Translations under genes and position numbers: made by a program
Notes under the pieces: generated by a model
What the model saw: the letters and a program-made list of their open reading frames with translations, nothing else
Told to the model about the DNA's origin: nothing
Database searches by the model: none
Part shown: piece by piece, positions 24,121 to 33,392 of the stretch
How positions within the stretch are numbered: position 1 is the stretch's first letter
How the letters are laid out: the number at the start of each line of letters is the position of its first letter
Assembly (NCBI RefSeq): GCF_000801335.2
Contig: NZ_JSEH01000007.1
Span: forward strand, 62,001 to 126,000
Length of the DNA: 64,000 nt
Source: Desulfovibrio sp. TomC
GTDB taxonomy: Bacteria; Desulfobacterota; Desulfovibrionia; Desulfovibrionales; Desulfovibrionaceae
Reading direction: 5' to 3'

Positions 24121-24912
24121 ATGCACATCGATCTGACTGGAAAATTGGCCATTGTCACCGGCTCGACAGCGGGCATCGGATTTGCCATCGCCCAGGGGCT
24201 CGCCGCCAGCGGCGCCAGGGTCGTTGTCAACGGCCGTTCGCAACGTGCGGTCGAGCGCGCCCTGGACAAACTCGCCAGCGCTCTTCCGCAGGACCGATTG
24301 CTCGGATTTCCCGGCGACCTGGGCGAGGCCAAGGGATGCCAGGCCCTGGTCGCCGCCCATCCTGACTGCGATATCCTCGTTAACAACCTGGGCATTTACG
24401 GTCTGCAGGATTTCTTTGAGATCCCCGATGCGGAATGGACTCGTTTTTTTGAAGTCAACGTCATGTCCGGCGTACGCCTCTCCCGGGCCTATCTGCCCGG
24501 GATGGCAAAAAAGGGATGGGGGCGGGTGGTGTTCCTCTCGTCGGAATCGGGGCTGAACATCCCGGCGGACATGATTCATTACGGCTTCACCAAAACGGCG
24601 GTGCTCTCCATTGCGCGTGGCCTGGCCAAGCGGATGGCCGGCACGGGCGTCACGGTCAATTCGGTGCTGCCCGGTCCGACCCTGTCGGAAGGGGTGGCCG
24701 CCATGCTGAGCGAGGAGGCCGCCGCCAAAGGGCAAAGCCTTGAAGAAGCGGCGGCGGCTTTCATCATGGCCAACCGTCCCTCCTCAATCCTGCGCCGGGC
24801 CGCGACCGTCGAGGAGGTGGCCAATATGGTCGTCTACGCCTGCTCCAGACAGGCCTCGGCCACAACGGGAGCAGCCTTGCGGGTGGACGGCGGCGTGGTC
24901 GACAGTCTGTAG
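24121..24912 (+). CDS. Short-chain dehydrogenase/reductase
   Basis: 263 residues, classical SDR length. NAD(P)-binding TGSTAGIG (residues ~14-21), NNLGIYG, catalytic Ser in FLSSESG and the YGFTK tyrosine-lysine pair, and a C-terminal TTGAALRVDGGVV. AAAGGAGAACAAATC sits right before the ATG. Substrate cannot be told. It stands alone, with non-coding DNA on both sides. Confidence 0.88.
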   Translation: MHIDLTGKLAIVTGSTAGIGFAIAQGLAASGARVVVNGRSQRAVERALDKLASALPQDRLLGFPGDLGEAKGCQALVAAHPDCDILVNNLGIYGLQDFFEIPDAEWTRFFEVNVMSGVRLSRAYLPGMAKKGWGRVVFLSSESGLNIPADMIHYGFTKTAVLSIARGLAKRMAGTGVTVNSVLPGPTLSEGVAAMLSEEAAAKGQSLEEAAAAFIMANRPSSILRRAATVEEVANMVVYACSRQASATTGAALRVDGGVVDSL

Positions 24913-25536
24913 GCGGTGATGCATGGGATGCCTGCCAGACAGAGGGGGAAGGACGCTCCAGGCGCAAAGTATTCGCCAGGACGAGAGGGGGAATGGCTCT
25001 GTCGCAGCCTTGCTGGCATCCCTCTGTTTTGTAGTCACCAATGCGCGCATGTGGCAACGGTGCTCTTGTCGTGGGGGCCAGGCACAAACTTCCGCCCCGC
25101 TCTCGCGCCCTTGCCCGGATGGGTAAAAGATTCTGTACGATCTTCGAAAGCCCACCCGGTATGAGCGGCCTCACAAGAAAACATAACCTGTCGTATTTGC
25201 TATGAATTAATACAATCTGCAACCACTCCCCTCTTTGCCACGACTCCCGCCTTCTAAAAAATCACCATCCTCTGAATGAACATTTTGCAAAAAGGCTTTT
25301 TGGGCGGCTCCCAGAAGGCCTTTTCATTTGGCATAGCCAGCCCCATCGCAGGCCGTGCATTGCCGCCCTTTTCGGCGTGTTCCCCGCATGTGCGGGGATG
25401 CTCCGATTTCCCCGGGTTTTCGCAACTGGCGAAGCGGCCTCCCATCAGAACTGTAACTGGCTTTTCGTCTTTCTTCACTCTAGATCGGGCTTGCCTATCG
25501 AACCGGCAAACATTTCAATTTGGCAATAGAGTGGTA
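24913..25536. other. Intergenic region between SDR and glycosyltransferase
   Basis: 624 bases without a credible gene. It contains an imperfect GC-rich hairpin flanked by A and T runs at about 25291-25328, which could terminate in either direction, and the single CRISPR-like repeat at 25377-25405. Confidence 0.5.
25377..25405 (+). repeat. Single orphan type I-E CRISPR-like repeat
   Basis: 29 bases beginning GTGTTCCCCGCA and ending GCGGGGATGCTCCG, with the CCCCGCA/TGCGGGG inner palindrome of type I-E repeats. The usual end is GATGAACCG, so two bases differ. No second copy occurs 28-36 bases on either side, and no cas gene lies in the window. It could be a relic of an array or a chance hairpin. 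Confidence 0.45.
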
Positions 25537-26949
25537 ATGTACGTGAAAGAGAAATCAAATCGTCAACTTACCCAAGTCGACTTATCCTATATTACAGTCC
25601 TGGCCTTCACGTTCCTCATCGGCGGAGCCGCCGTCTTCTCCATTTTGAGCGAACAAGAATACGTAATGGGCATCATCGAAGACGATATCCTGATACTCTA
25701 TGAAAACATGAGTCTCGGGCTTGCCCCTCTGACCGCCCTCCTGCTCAGTTGGCGTCTGGTCATGGCCTGGAAGTATCGTGCAGTTCCCCCGGTTGACAAC
25801 GCCACGCTGCCCATGGTGACCATAATCATCCCGGCCTACAACGAAGGCCGGCAAGTCCTGCTGACGCTGCGCTCCGTGATGGCCAGCAACTATCCGCCCG
25901 CAAAGATGCACGTGCTGTGTATTGACGACGGGTCCCAAGACGACACATGGACCTGGATGCGCTTGGCGGCAACCGAGTTCCCGACAAGAATCCAACTCAT
26001 CCGCCAGCCCTCGAACACAGGCAAACGCCATGCCCTGTTGGCCGGCTTTGCCCAGGCCAGGGGAAGCGTCTTCGTCACGCTCGACTCGGATTCGGAAATC
26101 CTGCCGGACACCTTGCGCCATCTCGTGAGTCCGATTGCAACCGATCCAAAGGTCGGGGCGGTGGCCGGCAATGTCCGCGTGCTCAACGTCGGCCATGGCC
26201 TCATCCCCAAAATGCTCGACCTGTCCTTTACCATGTCATTTGACTTCCAACGCCGGGGCCAAAGCGTCTACGGAGGCGTCTTGTGCACTCCAGGCGCCCT
26301 TTCAGCCTATCGAATCTCGGCTGTCGCCCCGAGTCTGCCGGCCTGGGCGGAGCAAACCTTCCTGGGACGCGCCGCCAATATCGGCGAAGACAGAGCCCTG
26401 TCCAATATTGTGCTGCGCCAAGGCTATCGTGTCGTGTATCAGAATGAGGCGGTCGTCCTGACAGAAGTCCCTGTGGCCTACCAAGGGCTTTGCCGCATGA
26501 TGTTGCGGTGGGCTCGAAGCAATGTACGGGAATGCCTCGTCATGGCGCAATTCATCGGTCGGCGGTTTCGCAAACATGACAGCGGCATGCATTGGCTGCG
26601 CCTTGCCGGAACCATGGAACTCCTTTTCCTCCCGTTGACGGAAGCCATGAAAGCGGGATTGCTCATCACGTTGTTGCTGCATCCAACAACGACACTCATG
26701 CTGCTGGCCGCAAGCTGCGCCCTCTCCGCGATACTGCCGGCGCTGGTGTACAATCATCTTCGACGAGCCGGCTTGAGAAGCCCCTTCCTGGCCGTAAGCT
26801 ACGCCCTGTTTTGGGTCTTTTGTCTTTCGTGGATCTCGTGCTGGGGACTCCTGAGCGCAGGATGCTCTGGATGGCTGACCCGAAAACTCGCCGGCGCTCC
26901 CAGTCACGAACCTTCCCTGGGCGTATTGCACCATCCGAAAGAAGCCTGA
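25537..26949 (+). CDS. Processive family 2 membrane glycosyltransferase
   Basis: 470 residues. Two N-terminal membrane segments (residues ~18-37 and ~58-78), a GT2 domain with IIIPAYNEGRQ, IDDGSQDD, TLDSDSE and GEDRALSNIVL, then an RMMLRWARSN element in the place of QxxRW, and a further set of membrane helices. This is the hyaluronan/chitin/cellulose-synthase-like layout, so it probably polymerises an exopolysaccharide and pushes it through the membrane. ATG 25537 is preferred; GTG 25531 is possible. No polysaccharide partner genes are adjacent. Confidence 0.82.
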   Translation: MYVKEKSNRQLTQVDLSYITVLAFTFLIGGAAVFSILSEQEYVMGIIEDDILILYENMSLGLAPLTALLLSWRLVMAWKYRAVPPVDNATLPMVTIIIPAYNEGRQVLLTLRSVMASNYPPAKMHVLCIDDGSQDDTWTWMRLAATEFPTRIQLIRQPSNTGKRHALLAGFAQARGSVFVTLDSDSEILPDTLRHLVSPIATDPKVGAVAGNVRVLNVGHGLIPKMLDLSFTMSFDFQRRGQSVYGGVLCTPGALSAYRISAVAPSLPAWAEQTFLGRAANIGEDRALSNIVLRQGYRVVYQNEAVVLTEVPVAYQGLCRMMLRWARSNVRECLVMAQFIGRRFRKHDSGMHWLRLAGTMELLFLPLTEAMKAGLLITLLLHPTTTLMLLAASCALSAILPALVYNHLRRAGLRSPFLAVSYALFWVFCLSWISCWGLLSAGCSGWLTRKLAGAPSHEPSLGVLHHPKEA

Positions 26950-27991
26950 AGCCGCCTTAGAAGCATGAAAAAGCAGTGGCTTTTCTGAAAGAGACACTGC
27001 CGCGGCCACTGGGCCCACTCGTCCCCCAAATCCCGACCCGTGCCGCATAAGGCGCACCGCGAAGCTCCCCAAAAGGAGCTTGGCCGTGCATGCGCGGCAT
27101 CTGACGGCCAATCTGGCCGTGGCCAGAGCAAGCCCCAACAGTCCCCAGAAACGGGACAGGGGCTGCGGCACCCCGGTCCGGTCACCTGATTCATGGAGGC
27201 CGCCAGGACCGCACTCGCCGCCACGCAACCGCCAAGCCCCGGGAACAACCGCTCCCAACCGCACGCGTTATCCCCAACGCAAACTGATCAGATCCGCAGC
27301 AAGGCTGCGGGCGGAACCGATGCTATCGCGTCCTCTGCCACTGGCGACCGAACAATGGATCATCCGCAAATAGCGCAGGATCGCGCCAGGCCGCAGCACA
27401 GACGCACCAAGGAAACGCCGTCACAGCTCGCCCGGATGACTGCAATCATTTTCCGGCCTGATCGGACAATGCGACAAACCGTTGCTTTCCTCTTGACAAC
27501 AAATACTAAAACTACGTAGTTTTGATTTGTAAATATTAACCGCACCAGTGCAGTGATAATATCCGTATACTTTGACCATTTTATGTTGGGACGGTCGCTT
27601 AATATTTCGGCGACAAAATGATTTGACCATTGTTTCATAGTACATTGCAGGCGTGTTGTCGTTACACGTTTCTTTTTTCCTGCAAATTGACCATCAGAAC
27701 CAGATCGCTGTGAGGGTTTTGTGCCGTGCCCCAATGGCGGTACAATGTCTCTAAGCCTGACGTCAGCAGCGTGCGCCAAACAACACGCAGCCAGACGCCA
27801 TCTGGTCAACGGGCAACCCGAATCCGGAAGGCCTATCGACCACCAGGGCGGGCTGGTTTCTGCCTGGGAGCATGCCCTGTCTGGCCCGAGGCGATGCTGT
27901 TACAGCAAGGCTTAAGATACGTAGGCTCGTGACGGATTCTATCCGCGGCTGCCTGCCATACACGCACCAACGGCAACAAAGGGGAAGTCCA
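26950..27991. other. 1.04-kb intergenic region upstream of the envelope/cyclase cluster
   Basis: No credible gene. The 27480-27660 part is distinctly AT-rich and has TTGACA at 27493-27498 followed by the 16-bp palindrome AAAACTACGTAGTTTT (27508-27523). Several short GC-rich hairpins lie in 27040-27180. The AT-rich part is the best place for the promoter of the downstream cluster. Confidence 0.5.
27508..27523. promoter_or_regulatory. 16-bp perfect palindrome, candidate operator
   Basis: AAAACTACGTAGTTTT lies in the AT-rich part of the long intergenic region, 10 bases after a TTGACA. It is 470 bases from the first downstream start, which is far for a promoter element but fits a long leader. 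Confidence 0.35.
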
Positions 27992-29278
27992 ATGCAGAAG
28001 GTTTTCAGCCTGGGTTTGCTTGTGGCGGTTCTCGCCCTGTCCGGTTGCGTCGGCGCTGGCAAAAAAGCCTCCGAACTGGCCGACCAAGCCCTGTATCAGC
28101 CTGTTGCCTATGAGAATGCCTCGGTCCCAGGCCCGGAAGTGGTGGTGTTGCCCGGCCAGATCAAAAGCGCCAACTACGCGTTCATCCAGAAAGTCACCTC
28201 GAACAATCTTCGAGATTTCGCAGAGATAGAGCTGTCCAAGGACAGTTTCACCGTCCTTGACCGGGCGGATGTCCAACCGCTCTTCCAGGAAATCGCCCTG
28301 GCCGCCAACCTCGGCGACGCCGAAGCTCTCAAAGTCTTCCGCAAGGGCCGGTTTAAGAGCACCAACTGGTTTGTGACCTTCAACATTCTCAAAGCCGAAC
28401 CCACTGTCTATGTGACCAAAGGCTTTGACGGCGAAACCGCCGGGGCCGTCATCGACCTCATCGCCACCATTGCCAACAAGGGCGAGCGCAGCACCGCCGG
28501 AAAAGTCATCGGCCAGACGGTCGCCTCGGCCAAAACCGCCGACACCTCGGCCATCTGGCTGGTCGGGTTGCAGTACAAGATCGTCAATGCCGCCACAGGC
28601 GAACAGGTGGCGACCGGCTATATCGAAGACAAGATGGAAGCCACCACGTCCATGAATTCCTTCCTCGGGGCCACAAACCAGCAAAGCACCTCCATCACCC
28701 TCGACACGATGGCCCAGCGGCTGATTCAAAAAGCCGTGGCGGAAATCGACAAACAGTATAAAGGCCAGGCCAAGGCTGGCAGTGATACGGAAGCGTCCGG
28801 CGGCAAGAAACACAAAAAGACCGAGCCCGGCATCAGCCCGAAAAAAGAAAAAGCCGTCCTGGCCGACTATAAAAAGAAGGTTGAAGAGAACACCCGGGAA
28901 AAGGACAAGGAAGCGGCTCTCACCTCGGTCCGGTGCAATTTCGACGGCTACGCCAATCTCAACCAGGAAGCCGTCCTGGCCACCCTGGTCAAAGACAATC
29001 ACGAGAAATTCCACAATAAATATGACAAAATGTTCTCGTTGGCCCAGAGCTCGCCCAAATGGCGCGATACTTATACAATTGATATCGCTGCCATCAACTG
29101 TGAGCTTGTCGAGTACAAGGGCGATACCTGCAAGGTCAAAGTCAGCGGTTCATATGCGATAACGGCCAAAGGCAAGTCTCAGACCTACGCCAAGGACGCA
29201 GTCCTGGATTTGGTCAAAGAGGACGGGCAATGGAGAATTACCACCTGGATCGATGCTGACGATAAAAAAATATTGTAG
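27992..29278 (+). CDS. CsgG-like outer-membrane lipoprotein with C-terminal extension (paralogue 1)
   Basis: 428 residues. Signal peptide with lipobox LSGC (Cys19). Residues ~35-265 match the 251-residue lipoprotein at 32610 almost segment by segment (PGQIKSANYAFIQKV, FTVLDRADVQPLFQEI, IWLVGLQYKI, GEQVATGYIEDKME, TLDTMAQRLIQKAV). A Lys/Glu-rich linker then leads to a ~120-residue domain resembling NTF2-like folds. The CsgG relation is my inference from layout (lipoprotein, ERxxL-type regulator-like alpha/beta core); it is not certain. GGGGAAGTCC precedes the ATG. Confidence 0.65.
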   Translation: MQKVFSLGLLVAVLALSGCVGAGKKASELADQALYQPVAYENASVPGPEVVVLPGQIKSANYAFIQKVTSNNLRDFAEIELSKDSFTVLDRADVQPLFQEIALAANLGDAEALKVFRKGRFKSTNWFVTFNILKAEPTVYVTKGFDGETAGAVIDLIATIANKGERSTAGKVIGQTVASAKTADTSAIWLVGLQYKIVNAATGEQVATGYIEDKMEATTSMNSFLGATNQQSTSITLDTMAQRLIQKAVAEIDKQYKGQAKAGSDTEASGGKKHKKTEPGISPKKEKAVLADYKKKVEENTREKDKEAALTSVRCNFDGYANLNQEAVLATLVKDNHEKFHNKYDKMFSLAQSSPKWRDTYTIDIAAINCELVEYKGDTCKVKVSGSYAITAKGKSQTYAKDAVLDLVKEDGQWRITTWIDADDKKIL

Positions 29279-29289
29279 CATCCCCGAGC

Positions 29290-29322
29290 GCCGCAGCCCG
29301 GGATGTTGCCCGAGGCTGCGGC
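29290..29322 (+). terminator. Strong hairpin between the first two cluster genes
   Basis: GCCGCAGCC and GGCTGCGGC pair perfectly around a 15-base loop 11 bases after the stop. No T run follows, so it may attenuate or stabilise the mRNA rather than end it. Confidence 0.5.
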
Positions 29323-29377
29323 CCGACAATAGCGGTAGAAAGACAACTCTGGCTAATGCTCCCCAAAGGATACGGGC

Positions 29378-30166
29378 ATGATGCGAAACAGCGTACTGCG
29401 GGCGGCCCTGGCTGTATTGTCGCTTTCCTTGCTCCTGGTTTGCGCTGCGCTTGCGGCAGACGAGCCAACGCCGGACACTGCGCCCCCCCCGGCCACAACC
29501 GAAGACACGTTGCACAAGGCCGGTGAGCTGACCGAGGCCAAGGGCCAGGTCCGGGCCAAACACGGCCAGGACCCGGAACGAACCCTCGCCACCGGCGGAC
29601 CCGTCTTTGTCGAGGACGATCTGTCCACCGGCCCCGAGGACAAGGGCAAGGTGGTCTTTACCGACGGCTCATCCCTGGACATCGGCCCGGACAGCCGGGT
29701 GCTCATGGCCGATTTCGCCTACGATCCCCACGACATGGACTCCTCCAAACAGGCGCTGCGCATGGCCAAGGGCCTTTTCCGCTATGTCTCGGGCAAGGTG
29801 GTTCAAAACGATCCGGCCCGGTTGCGCCTGGAGTCGCCGTTGGCCGTCATCGGTATCCGGGGCACCACCGTGGACCACAAGATTGTGACGGAAACCAAGA
29901 CAATCAAAGGCATCCCGACCGAGACGGTCAAGGAAGAACTGCATGCCCTGCGCGCATCCCACGGCAGCCAGGTGGTGGTCGATCAACGCGGACTCAAATC
30001 GGTGCTGGCCAAACCGGATCAGGCCGTTTTTTTGCGGCCCAAACTGCCAGGTTCGGTGCGGGCGCTGACGGAGAAGGAACGCGAGGAATTTGCCACGATT
30101 CCCATGACGCCGGCCCCCTTTGACCCCAGGCCGGGGAAAAGCAACTATTTCGGAGGCGGAAGCTAA
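29378..30166 (+). CDS. FecR-domain periplasmic protein
   Basis: 262 residues. Signal peptide ending ALAADEP, then a FecR domain at about residues 50-165 (AKGQVRAKHGQDPERTL, VVFTDGSSLDIGPDSRV, SPLAVIGIRGTTVDHKI). FecR domains outside iron uptake are often found in envelope sensors near CHASE2 cyclases, and a CHASE2 cyclase ends this cluster. No sigma factor is adjacent, so this is not a FecI/FecR pair. The C-terminal 90 residues are basic and unassigned. 30167-30474 is non-coding and may hold a second promoter. Confidence 0.8.
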   Translation: MMRNSVLRAALAVLSLSLLLVCAALAADEPTPDTAPPPATTEDTLHKAGELTEAKGQVRAKHGQDPERTLATGGPVFVEDDLSTGPEDKGKVVFTDGSSLDIGPDSRVLMADFAYDPHDMDSSKQALRMAKGLFRYVSGKVVQNDPARLRLESPLAVIGIRGTTVDHKIVTETKTIKGIPTETVKEELHALRASHGSQVVVDQRGLKSVLAKPDQAVFLRPKLPGSVRALTEKEREEFATIPMTPAPFDPRPGKSNYFGGGS

Positions 30167-30474
30167 GCCGCTACGCACGGGATGCAACAGCGTAAGCGAG
30201 TTGCCATGCCGCCGATAGAGCGCCCTTCCTTCGCCCCATACCGGTTCAAGGACGGGGAACGCCGCTCGGCGGTCGGCGACGCCCCTGCTTCTTTTGGACA
30301 GGACGCGCCTTGTCGGCGCATTTTCGATGACTGATTTCAGATTCAACAGCCCAAGCCGCTGGCCTTTTCGCCACATGTTGTGCTATGTGGGAGATCTACT
30401 GGCAATTTCGGATCAATGACGAAATTGACCGTACGCAGAACTTTAACGCAGCCGGAATACGGCAGGAAGCGATC

Positions 30475-31116
30475 ATGCACCGACTGTCCGCCATTCTCCT
30501 CATGCTATTCCTGATTGCAATTCCTGCCCACAGCCTGGCCTTTTCCTTCTCTGAGGAATCAGCCAAGGAGTCCCGGGCCTCTTCCGCCAAGGCTGCAACC
30601 ATTGGCGCGGCCCTTTCCGCTCCGTGTCGGGACAGCCTGAAAGGCAAACGCATCGCCCTGCTCCTGGCCGAACGTACCGGCGGCAAACTTTCACTTGGCG
30701 GATCTGGCGTTTTGTTTGAAGCCATCAACAACCAGTTGCAGCAGCTTGGCCTCAACACCATCACTCAGGCCCAGATCACGGCCAAGATTGCAGCCGCCGA
30801 ACGGCTGGCCATCCTCAACAACGATCCCGACGCCGCCCTGGCTGCCTCCGGCCGTGTCGGCGCAGATTTCTTCATTCGGGGCGTCATCAGTGGCCGGGCC
30901 GGAAAAAACCTCATGGTCAACGCCAATGAGGTTGCCGTCACCATCATGATGACCCTCACCGACGCCCGGGGACGGGTGCTCTCCAGCCAGCGCCTGTCTG
31001 CGGAATCCTGGGCCGGCCAGGATGTCGTGGGGGCGGCCCTGGCCGTGGTCGAGGACGAGGGCGCAGTGGCCGTGGCGCAACTCTACCGCGATTTTTGCAC
31101 CCAGGCCGGTCGCTAA
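30475..31116 (+). CDS. Secreted CsgG/TolB-N-like protein
   Basis: 213 residues. N-terminal signal peptide (hydrophobic LLMLFLIAIPAHSLAF). After a conserved Cys the sequence LKGKRIALLLAERTGG ... FEAINNQLQQLGLNTI resembles the first alpha/beta unit shared by CsgG, LpoB and TolB N-domains, followed by GRVGADFFIRGVISG and a second sheet region. AGGAAG precedes ATG 30475. The gene is 21 bases from the next, so they form one transcript. Function is inferred from fold resemblance only. Confidence 0.55.
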   Translation: MHRLSAILLMLFLIAIPAHSLAFSFSEESAKESRASSAKAATIGAALSAPCRDSLKGKRIALLLAERTGGKLSLGGSGVLFEAINNQLQQLGLNTITQAQITAKIAAAERLAILNNDPDAALAASGRVGADFFIRGVISGRAGKNLMVNANEVAVTIMMTLTDARGRVLSSQRLSAESWAGQDVVGAALAVVEDEGAVAVAQLYRDFCTQAGR

Positions 31117-31137
31117 CCCCAAACCACCGGACGCCCC

Positions 31138-32541
31138 ATGAAACGCTTTCGCCTGACCTCCGCCGTTGCCCTGCTCGTCCTGCTGTGCGCTGCCCTGCCG
31201 TCGGTCGCGGCCCAGCCCAAAGCCGACACTGCCCCGGCCAAGGCCGTGCCCGGTCCGGAAAAAACCATCGTGGTCACGGCCGAGGGTCTGGCCGATCCGA
31301 CCGGCGAAGCCTATGCCCGCGACAAGGGCCTGCTTTTGGACGCGCTGCGGGCCGACGCCAAGAACCAGATCCTGGAAAAAGCCGTGGGGGCCTACGTCGA
31401 ATCCTCGACCCTGGTCGAGAACTACGCCGTCATCAAGGACCGGGTGTTTTCCCGGTCCCAGGGCATCATCAAAAAAGTGCTGAAGGAATCCGACCCCTGG
31501 GTGGCGGACGACGGTTTTGCCCATCTGCTTATGAAAGCCGAGGTCTACGTCGGGGGTCTCGAAGACGCGCTCAAGGAAATGTCCCGGGACGAGCGCATGG
31601 CCGCCCTCAAAGACTACGGCAATCCGCGCATCTCAGCCGAGGTCAACGTCCGTGACGCGGCCCGGGGGACCGACGTGGTGACCGAGCGCTCCCCTGTGGC
31701 CGAGAACATCATCAAGGAACGCATCAAGAGCTTCGGCTACCGGATCTGGTCCGACGATGGCCGACCCGCAACCGGCCAGGGAGCCCGTGCGGCTGATTTC
31801 GCCATCAGCGGCGAGGCCAAATTCAAGTCCGTCAGCGCCAAACTGCCGGCTTCGGGGCTCACCCTGACCAAGTACGTGCTGACCTCGCTGACCATCAAAT
31901 GCGTGGACAACCATACCGGCGAGGAAATCTACTACAACAGCAAGGTGCCCCAGAAGAAGAGCTGGGCCGACGAGGACCAGGCCCTTGAAGAAGTGGGCCG
32001 CATGATCGGGGCGGAGTTTTCCAAGGAATTTTTCGCCGAGCATCTCCAGACGCCGGCCAAGATTTACCAGATCCAGATTACCGGCCTGCCGAGCTATGAT
32101 GCCGGACAGCTGATCAAAAAAGAATTCATCGGCCTGCGCCCGGTGCTCAATGTGGACTTCCGGGAATTCGACAAATCCGCCACCTCGCTTTTCGAAGTGG
32201 AGTTTGTCGGGACGCGGGGCAATTTCGGCGAGTTTCTCCAAAAAGCCATCCTCGTCCCCCTCAACCAGAAAATGGGGCAGGGAGCCTTCACCCTGGACTC
32301 GGCCCATGGCGATGTGGTGAAACTGGCCTTTGCCTCCAATCTCGACGCCCCGGCCCTGATGGAGCGTCTCGGCCATACGGTTCCGGCCGGGCTGGTCCAG
32401 TCTTCGCCGGAGCGGTTGCGGGAACTGGTCAAGTCCGAAGAGACGCTTAAAAAGGTGGCCGAGGTCGTGCCGGATGCAGCCAGGACGTTAAGCGGCGACC
32501 AGCCGCCGGCCACCACCCTCGACTCGGTCAAAAATTTCTGA
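31138..32541 (+). CDS. FlgT/LPP20-like envelope protein
   Basis: 467 residues. Signal peptide to about residue 25 (PSVAAQP). Residues ~45-110 have the FlgT-N/LPP20 pattern (VTAEGLADPTGEAYARDKGL, ILEKAVGAYVESSTLVEN, GIIKKVLKES). A central alpha/beta region (ISAEVNVRDAARG ... DFAISGEAKF) looks like the FlgT middle domain, and the C-terminal part is beta-rich. FlgT forms the H-ring around the Vibrio flagellar motor; no flagellar gene is near, so this is a relative in another assembly. Confidence 0.65.
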   Translation: MKRFRLTSAVALLVLLCAALPSVAAQPKADTAPAKAVPGPEKTIVVTAEGLADPTGEAYARDKGLLLDALRADAKNQILEKAVGAYVESSTLVENYAVIKDRVFSRSQGIIKKVLKESDPWVADDGFAHLLMKAEVYVGGLEDALKEMSRDERMAALKDYGNPRISAEVNVRDAARGTDVVTERSPVAENIIKERIKSFGYRIWSDDGRPATGQGARAADFAISGEAKFKSVSAKLPASGLTLTKYVLTSLTIKCVDNHTGEEIYYNSKVPQKKSWADEDQALEEVGRMIGAEFSKEFFAEHLQTPAKIYQIQITGLPSYDAGQLIKKEFIGLRPVLNVDFREFDKSATSLFEVEFVGTRGNFGEFLQKAILVPLNQKMGQGAFTLDSAHGDVVKLAFASNLDAPALMERLGHTVPAGLVQSSPERLRELVKSEETLKKVAEVVPDAARTLSGDQPPATTLDSVKNF

Positions 32542-32609
32542 ACCAGTGCCCCTGCTCCAGGCGTTTGTAACTGGCGTTCCCCAACACCTAACCGAAACGG
32601 AGGAGAACA

Positions 32610-33365
32610 ATGCGGTTTCATGTACTCGGCGTCCTGGCCCTGTTGGCGACCACTTCCCTGGTTCAGGGCTGCGTGTCCACCACAGCCTCGAAACAGGCCA
32701 ACGCAGCGGCCGATCAGGCCATGTACCAGCCCATTACCTACAGCGACAAGGCCGGACCGATGCTCGTGGTCATCCCCGGCGAGATCAAGAGCGCCAACGC
32801 CACCTTCACCCAGAAAGTCAGCAGCAACAATATCGCCGACTACGCCGAACTGGAACTGGGCAAGGCCCATTACACCGTGCTTGAGCGCTCCGACCTTGGT
32901 CCCATGCTCAAGGAAATCGAAATCGCAGCCAACCTTGGCGACGTCAAGCAACTCAAAAAATTTAAAAAAGGCAAGTTCAAGGCCACCAACTGGCTGGTGC
33001 GTTTCGACATCCTCAAGGCCGAACCCGTCTCTGAAGTCAAAAAGAGTTTCGACGGCCGCTGGCTTGGCGCCATTGCCGGATCAGCCATCGGCGGGGCCGG
33101 CGGTTACGTGGCCGACGCCTCCGTAAGCTCGGTCCATTCCAATGAAGCCGCTGCCATCTGGATCGTCGGCCTGCGCTACAAGATCCTCGACGCCAACACC
33201 GGCGAACAGGTGGCCACCGGTTACATTGAAGACAAGATGGAAATCAATTCCCAAGGCGGCGGCGCGTTTGGCGTGTCGCAATCCGAGACCAAAATCGTCA
33301 CCCTCGACACCATGTCCCAGCGCCTGGTGCAAAAGGCCGTGGCGGACATGGACAAGATGAAATAG
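32610..33365 (+). CDS. CsgG-like outer-membrane lipoprotein (paralogue 2)
   Basis: 251 residues with lipobox LVQGC (Cys21). It is a clear paralogue of the first cluster gene (shared PGEIKSANATFTQKV, YTVLERSDLGPMLKEI, FKATNWLVRFDILKAEP, GEQVATGYIEDKME) but lacks its C-terminal extension. A glycine-rich segment (AIAGSAIGGAGGY) lies mid-protein and could enter a membrane. Two related subunits suggest a hetero-oligomer. GGAGGAGAACA precedes the ATG. Confidence 0.68.
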   Translation: MRFHVLGVLALLATTSLVQGCVSTTASKQANAAADQAMYQPITYSDKAGPMLVVIPGEIKSANATFTQKVSSNNIADYAELELGKAHYTVLERSDLGPMLKEIEIAANLGDVKQLKKFKKGKFKATNWLVRFDILKAEPVSEVKKSFDGRWLGAIAGSAIGGAGGYVADASVSSVHSNEAAAIWIVGLRYKILDANTGEQVATGYIEDKMEINSQGGGAFGVSQSETKIVTLDTMSQRLVQKAVADMDKMK

Positions 33366-33392
33366 GCGCAAGCCCAAACCAAGGAGAGCCAC

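Noticed and set aside
25377-25405. A CRISPR array
   Set aside because: Only one repeat unit is present and no equal-length spacing exists on either side, so it is reported as an orphan repeat only.
27360-27809. A 149-codon minus-strand frame upstream of the envelope cluster
   Set aside because: No family resemblance and an erratic composition across the AT/GC border; no start signal.
29378-30166. A FecI/FecR iron-signalling pair
   Set aside because: There is no ECF sigma factor or TonB receptor nearby and the FecR domain is fully exported behind a cleavable signal peptide.
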